A DNA stretch of 64,000 bases from the NCBI GenBank assembly GCA_023213395.1, contig CM041465.1, positions 83,149,741-83,213,740 on the forward strand, in the 5' to 3' direction. Of the stretch, positions 60,057-64,000 are shown one piece after another (within the stretch, counting starts at the first letter, position 1; each line of letters opens with the position of its first letter). The position numbers and the translations under genes are program-made. Origin of the DNA: Cycas panzhihuaensis (lineage: Eukaryota; Cycadophyta). The notes below the pieces were generated by a model that made no database searches, had not been told where the DNA came from, and worked only from the letters and a program-made list of their open reading frames with translations.

Positions 60057-60165
60057 ATTTGTGGGTGACCTATCCCCTCCCTTGAGGACTTTAGGCCTCT
60101 GATATAGTAATAATGTTGGCTTACTTATCCTTATCTTTAGTGATCCCCTAGAGGCGTGCTTTGAC

Positions 60166-60185
60166 TGGCGACCATACAGGGGACC
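60166..60185 (+). other. Primer-binding site of Gypsy C
   Basis: TGGCGACCATACAGGGGACC, one base after the LTR end. It is the best preserved site in the window and the closest to the tRNA-Arg type site known from Tat/Ogre elements. Confidence 0.7.
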
Positions 60186-60352
60186 CGTCGGTAAGGGAAT
60201 CATTTTAATTTCCTTTGTGTTAGTACTTCCTTTCTCTTTTGGCATCTTTTTCTAAATTCGTTAGGCAACCCCCAACATCTTTACTCCACTTGTCTTTCCC
60301 TTTTCCAGAGTTCTAGGAGGAACTTGAATGTGACAATTCTCTCATCATCTAC

Positions 60353-61440
60353 GTGTTCTCCCTCCTTTGGAAGTGCCCTCTTATCTTCGCCTTCCTTTGT
60401 CCGATTCTGATTCGGCCATGGAAGGATATCCTTCAGAATAGTCCTATCATGCCTACATTTCCAAAGCCCAACAACAATGCTCAACTTCCTTTCAGGGTCT
60501 CGCCTATGAGGGCGATGATCCTATCTTTTATCCGGGTGATTAGGAGCACCTAAGTCTTTATCACCTCCCCACGCATAACATGGGGGCATCATCTTCTATA
60601 GGATTTCACCATCTTGGTGAGGATTTCCATGAAAATCGACCTGTGGGATCTACTTTATGTGAGGAACCCTCTACCTTATATGAACAAGTAGGAACCCCTC
60701 CCGTAGATGTGGTTGAAGCATTACACCAATGCTTCTAGGGTACGAACTTCCAACCACCCCCTAAGTGGTTGGAAAGCATCTTGCATAGTGTAGTGCCTTC
60801 TTCTTCCTCATCTGTGCCTCCTTATTCTTCTCACTCCACATTGGTGTCCAAAACAAGGCCATCCCCTATTATTCTTTCTTCCTCATCTGTCCCTCACACT
60901 TTAGGGACCACCCAAGGTATACTCACCTTTCAAATTAGGTTGAGTATACCTCCTCCCAGTTCAGTAACCATGTCTTAACCAATCGTGGTTTATCTTCCTC
61001 TTACTTGACCTAGAGGATCTTTGTGCCCCCCTTCTTCTAGCCATATGGAGCACATCCCCATGCATCCTCAGCCTCAATCTAAGGATCTTTCTCTTTACCT
61101 ACCCCTAGGATATACTTCCCAACCATGGGGGCACGAAAAGGGAAATTCCCTTCCCATTTATAGGGTGGACTCCCTCTACCTATATGGCATCGTACCTCCC
61201 ACAAGTGGCCCATATGGGCAAAACCCCGTTCTACACCCATCCATTCCATCTTTGTGTGCCATCTTGCATGTGATGCTTTCGCAAGGAGGATTGACTCCTC
61301 CCCAAGGCTCCTTTCCTCAAGTCCCTTCTCAACAAGGGGCATATCCTCAAGGGGGAATGGGTCTTTCTTACCCATTCTCCTCTTTTCTAGCCCCTTCTCA
61401 TTTGGGAGTGGTTCCTTCCCATTAAGCGGGAGGGAATCCA
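60353..61440 (+). pseudogene. Gypsy C N-terminal and Pro/Ser-rich gag region
   Basis: The region begins with remnants of the SDPDS...SYH pattern, then GDDPIFYPGD, DVVEALHQCF and PPKWLESILHSVVPSSSSSV. It continues LGTTQGILTFQIRLSIPPPS and LSLYLPLGYTSQPWGHEKGN, followed by a Gly/Pro/Gln-rich stretch (QGGLTPPQGSFPQVPSQQGA). The same order is present in element A at 15200-15717 and 23270-23900. Several stops break it. The product is unknown; it resembles the low-complexity N-terminal part of a gag polyprotein. Confidence 0.65.
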
Positions 61441-61529
61441 TATCCTTCCTTTAGCCAAATCTCTCAAGGAGGATTTGGGTATCTGTGCCCACCTCCTTCA
61501 TCTTCTCTCGTTGACCCATCGACTCAACC

Positions 61530-62130
61530 AAGGGTCTGCCCTTTTATTAACTATAGGTCAACTCCTTTATCTATTGAGGCGTTAAGGACCAACTTGTCAT
61601 CTCATCCCCCTGAGGTGCCCAAGTTTGATATGACCTCGCCACAAGACCCAATCGAACATGACATGAGTTTCTCTATGGCATGTATTGATTACTGGGCTTA
61701 TAAACACATTTTAATGAAACTTTTTCTACGTTCCTTGTAGGGAGATGACCTTAAACAGTTTTACCGCCTCCCTGCCCACTCTATTCATTCATTCTAACAA
61801 CTCGTAGATGAGTTTGTTAACTATTTTGACATCACTCATCCTTTCAAGACCGGAATGAAGGCTTTGTTTTCTCTTAAACAAGGTCACGAAGAAATGAATT
61901 ATGACTTTGTTAGGTGCTTTCATGACTTTCTCCACTCTATGAAGGCCACCTTTCTTGAAGAGTTGAAGAGGGATATCTTCATGAATGCCCTCCATCCTGA
62001 GGTGCATGTTGGAGTCCTCAAAATGGGGGCAACAACATGTGATTCTGCCATAGCTAAATGCTTGACCCTTGAGGCTATTAAGATCCAGGCAGGTCTCAAG
62101 AAACCTCTTAAATCGTCACAACAATGAGAG
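61530..62130 (+). pseudogene. Gypsy C retrotransposon gag domain
   Basis: Translation gives STPLSIEALRTNLSSHPPEV, then PKFDMTSPQDPIEHDMSFSM, the KLFLRSL block, DEFVNYFDITHPFKTGMKAL, SLKQGHEEMNYDFVRCFHDF and FMNALHPEVHVGVLKMGATT. This is the same domain as element A 23954-24496, with stops at about 61738 and 61797. Role: capsid-like protein that packages the element's RNA. Confidence 0.75.
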
Positions 62131-63100
62131 GCACCCTCTCCATCACGTGACATAAGACCCCAACAACCTCAAAAGTCTTCTACACACTCGACAAAGAAGA
62201 CTTTAGACCCCATTGACTTCTGCCATATATTCTTTCAGAACCTATGATAAAGGAGCTTAAGATCTAGGCTCCTCCTTCACCTCTAAACTCCCATAGACCT
62301 GTCCACCAAGCCCCCCAAGAAGCACCTCCTAAGGATAGAAACACCCACTCCTCTCAAGCAAGGAAGACCAAACCCTCCTTGGAAAAGAAGTGGTGTTCCA
62401 TCCATGGTGACTATTTCCATGAGGATTCGCAATATAGGGTGCATCATCCTAAACCTACCCCACCTCATGATTCCTCCCCTAAGCGGGCGTCTAAGCCCAG
62501 TCTGGACCAACATGTCCATAGAGATCCCTTCCCTAAACATGGAGAATGGGATCAACATATGTAGCGTAGGGAGAATCGGAATATGGGCGATCTCCTAACC
62601 CTTCTTCCACGCAAACAAAAGGAAAAGGGGTAAGAAGTTCTTACTCTCCTCCTGGTTCTTGCCATTGAACCCCTTCTCCCTCTCGATTCTAGAACAAGGG
62701 AAAGTGAGTCATCCAAATGCTTGAGGCAACCCCTCTATATGCTTTGATTAGGTCTCAAGTAGTTAGGGAGGCCATAGGAGCCTCTTCCTCTTCTCAACTA
62801 GATCCTCCCATGGATAACCCACCTTTCGAGATTCCTCCAATCCCTAAGACCATTCCTATCTGCCCGTGTCACTATGACTTTCAAAGGGCGCTTTCCCAAC
62901 CAACTGGGAAAGGGAATCCCTTCTCAATCATAGACGAGCTTCACATCGTGGTTGCTAGGATGTCCATGATGGACATCTTGAGGAGTTATCTATAGTAATG
63001 TGCTCTCCTCCTAGAGGCTTTAGGGTTAGTAGATGTACCCATCCACACTTTGAGCGCTACCCTAAGCTAGGAGCCCGTCTTTATTTTTGACCTTAAAGAC
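62131..63100 (+). pseudogene. Gypsy C gag linker region
   Basis: It includes KKWCSIHGDYFHEDSQYRVH, IQMLEATPLYALIRSQVVRE, PPFEIPPIPKTIPICPCHYD and SIIDELHIVVARMSMMDILR, each matched by element A between 24780 and 25438. Conservation in both copies shows selection on an unknown protein segment before decay. Frame changes and stops occur. Confidence 0.6.
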
Positions 63101-64000
63101 CTCCTCCTAACCAATGAAAGGGAGTGCCAATGGTATTACCCTTTCACCATATCCATTAACATTCCTGAGTGCACCCTCAGAAGGACTGTTGTAGATAATA
63201 ATTCTTTCATCAATGCTATGCTACTATGCATTATGCAAGAGTTAGGCATAGTAGCTCTTAAGCTAATTCTGTAGTGTTGCCAAGGCTACGATGGTAGTAA
63301 AAAGATGCTCTTAGGTTCTATCTCAATTCGCCTTACTCTTGAGGACAAAACTGTCCTCACTGATATAGTGGTCCTTGACACAGACGTGGACTACAACCTA
63401 TTGTTGGGGTGTCCATGGCTTGACCAGATGAGAGCTGTGTGCTCATCCCATTAGGGGCAACTTAAATTTATCCTTAAGGGATAAATGAAAGTTGTTTCCT
63501 AGGAACCTCCCATTAAAAAATTATATCAGTCTCGACAGGTGGCTTGTTACTCAATGGAGGGCAACAAGGGCCCATCTACTCATGCCTCCACCTGCACGAT
63601 TGATATCTAGTACTTCCTGCTTGGAGGAAAGACCTTCCCCTTCCTCTTCCAACCTTATCCATTTTGCTCCTATTGGTATAGGAAGCTATGGGTACCTCGC
63701 TATTTTGAGTGGCAATGAGTCTGATAGCGAGGACAAGGACCTTCCTCATCCCATATCCTTCTTGAACACCCGTAGGGAGTGCTTGCTCTGTTCTGGGTCC
63801 CAACCTAGAATCTCTCTTATCGAGGAGCCCAATACTCCTATTGTGTCATGCATGGTCACTCCCATCTCTTGTGTGACCTTCCACACTACTTCATCATCCA
63901 CCTCATCATTTTTCTTGAACAATGAGGGTAGGGAGCCTCCTATTTCATGACACAGGTGGACACTCTCTAACTCTTTTAAAGAGTCTCCCGATTACGTTGA
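63101..64000 (+). pseudogene. Gypsy C protease region and following segment
   Basis: It holds WYYPFTISINIPECTLRRTV, then VDNNSFINAMLL (the DNGSS site of element A has become DNNSF), and DTDVDYNLLLGCPWLDQMRA. It continues FAPIGIGSYGYLAILSGNES to the window end. The catalytic motif is altered, so the protease would be inactive. No reverse transcriptase motif appears before base 64000. Confidence 0.7.

Larger units (their letters stand above)
56876..60164 (+). repeat. 5' LTR of Gypsy C, 3.3 kb
   Basis: It starts TGTTTCCCAGCTGCCGAGAA after CGTAG and ends GTGCTTTGA, one base before the primer site. It carries the AGCCTATGACGACTTAGG motif near 57072, a GGTACC palindrome at 57440-57463 and CATAAAAAC at 57599. 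A 41-base tandem duplication near its end is private to this copy. Confidence 0.85.
56876..64000 (+). mobile_element. Gypsy element C, cut by window edge
   Basis: Same family as element A. The 5' LTR is 56876-60164 and the primer site is at 60166. The N-terminal coding, Pro/Ser-rich region, gag domain, linker and protease come in the same order as in A, but without a nested insertion. It runs off the window within the region after the protease, so it cannot be told whether it carries reverse transcriptase. Confidence 0.85.

Noticed and set aside
1-64000. CRISPR arrays, tRNA, rRNA, bacterial operons or a new defence system
   Set aside because: No spaced identical repeats of CRISPR type, no cloverleaf or rRNA recognised by eye, and all content is plant nuclear. 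tRNA detection by eye is weak, so a tRNAscan run would be decisive.

Overview
This is nuclear DNA of a seed plant. It is gene-poor, AT-rich and built mostly from old, nested LTR retrotransposons. One intact single-exon plant gene, a GATL-type family-8 glycosyltransferase, lies at 43237-44379 on the + strand. The age of the elements (damaged coding, diverged LTRs, partial and solo LTRs) fits a large, slowly purged genome such as a gymnosperm. That is inference; the sequence does not fix the species.

Layout. 1-3208: minus-strand pieces of a Gypsy family with very long LTRs (2.5-3.3 kb). Its primer-binding site resembles that of Tat/Ogre-type elements. 3421-7085: minus-strand, 5'-truncated Copia. 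7086-9167: no gene seen. 9168-33824: a three-layer nest. A + strand Copia (layer 1) is split in its gag by a Gypsy element (layer 2, 11932-31236, target duplication CTTCA). That element is split in turn by a complete Copia (layer 3, 15718-23269, identical-length 297-bp LTRs, target duplication TTCCC). Layer 2 carries gag and protease but no recognisable reverse transcriptase. Before its shortened 3' LTR it has an antisense block with a decayed plant-mobile-domain-like gene. 34313-37059: solo LTR of the same Gypsy family, minus strand. 37060-41060: no recognised gene. 41060-43236: GATL upstream region, richer in GC. 44380-51183: no recognised gene. 51184-56503: complete but decayed minus-strand Copia, target duplication GTAAA. 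56876-64000: another + strand copy of the Gypsy family (5' LTR, gag, protease) running off the window.

How the parts relate. The retrotransposons are relics: every gag or pol is broken. The layer-3 Copia is remarkable because its whole gag-pol stays in one reading frame for about 4.5 kb and is interrupted only by in-frame stops of the type expected from cytosine deamination. The GATL protein should act in the Golgi on pectin or xylan synthesis. Nothing in the window points to a multi-gene host pathway. The most unusual material is the antisense mobile-domain block, a palindrome centred on GGTACC that recurs in the Gypsy LTRs, and a 21-bp coding repeat in the layer-1 gag.
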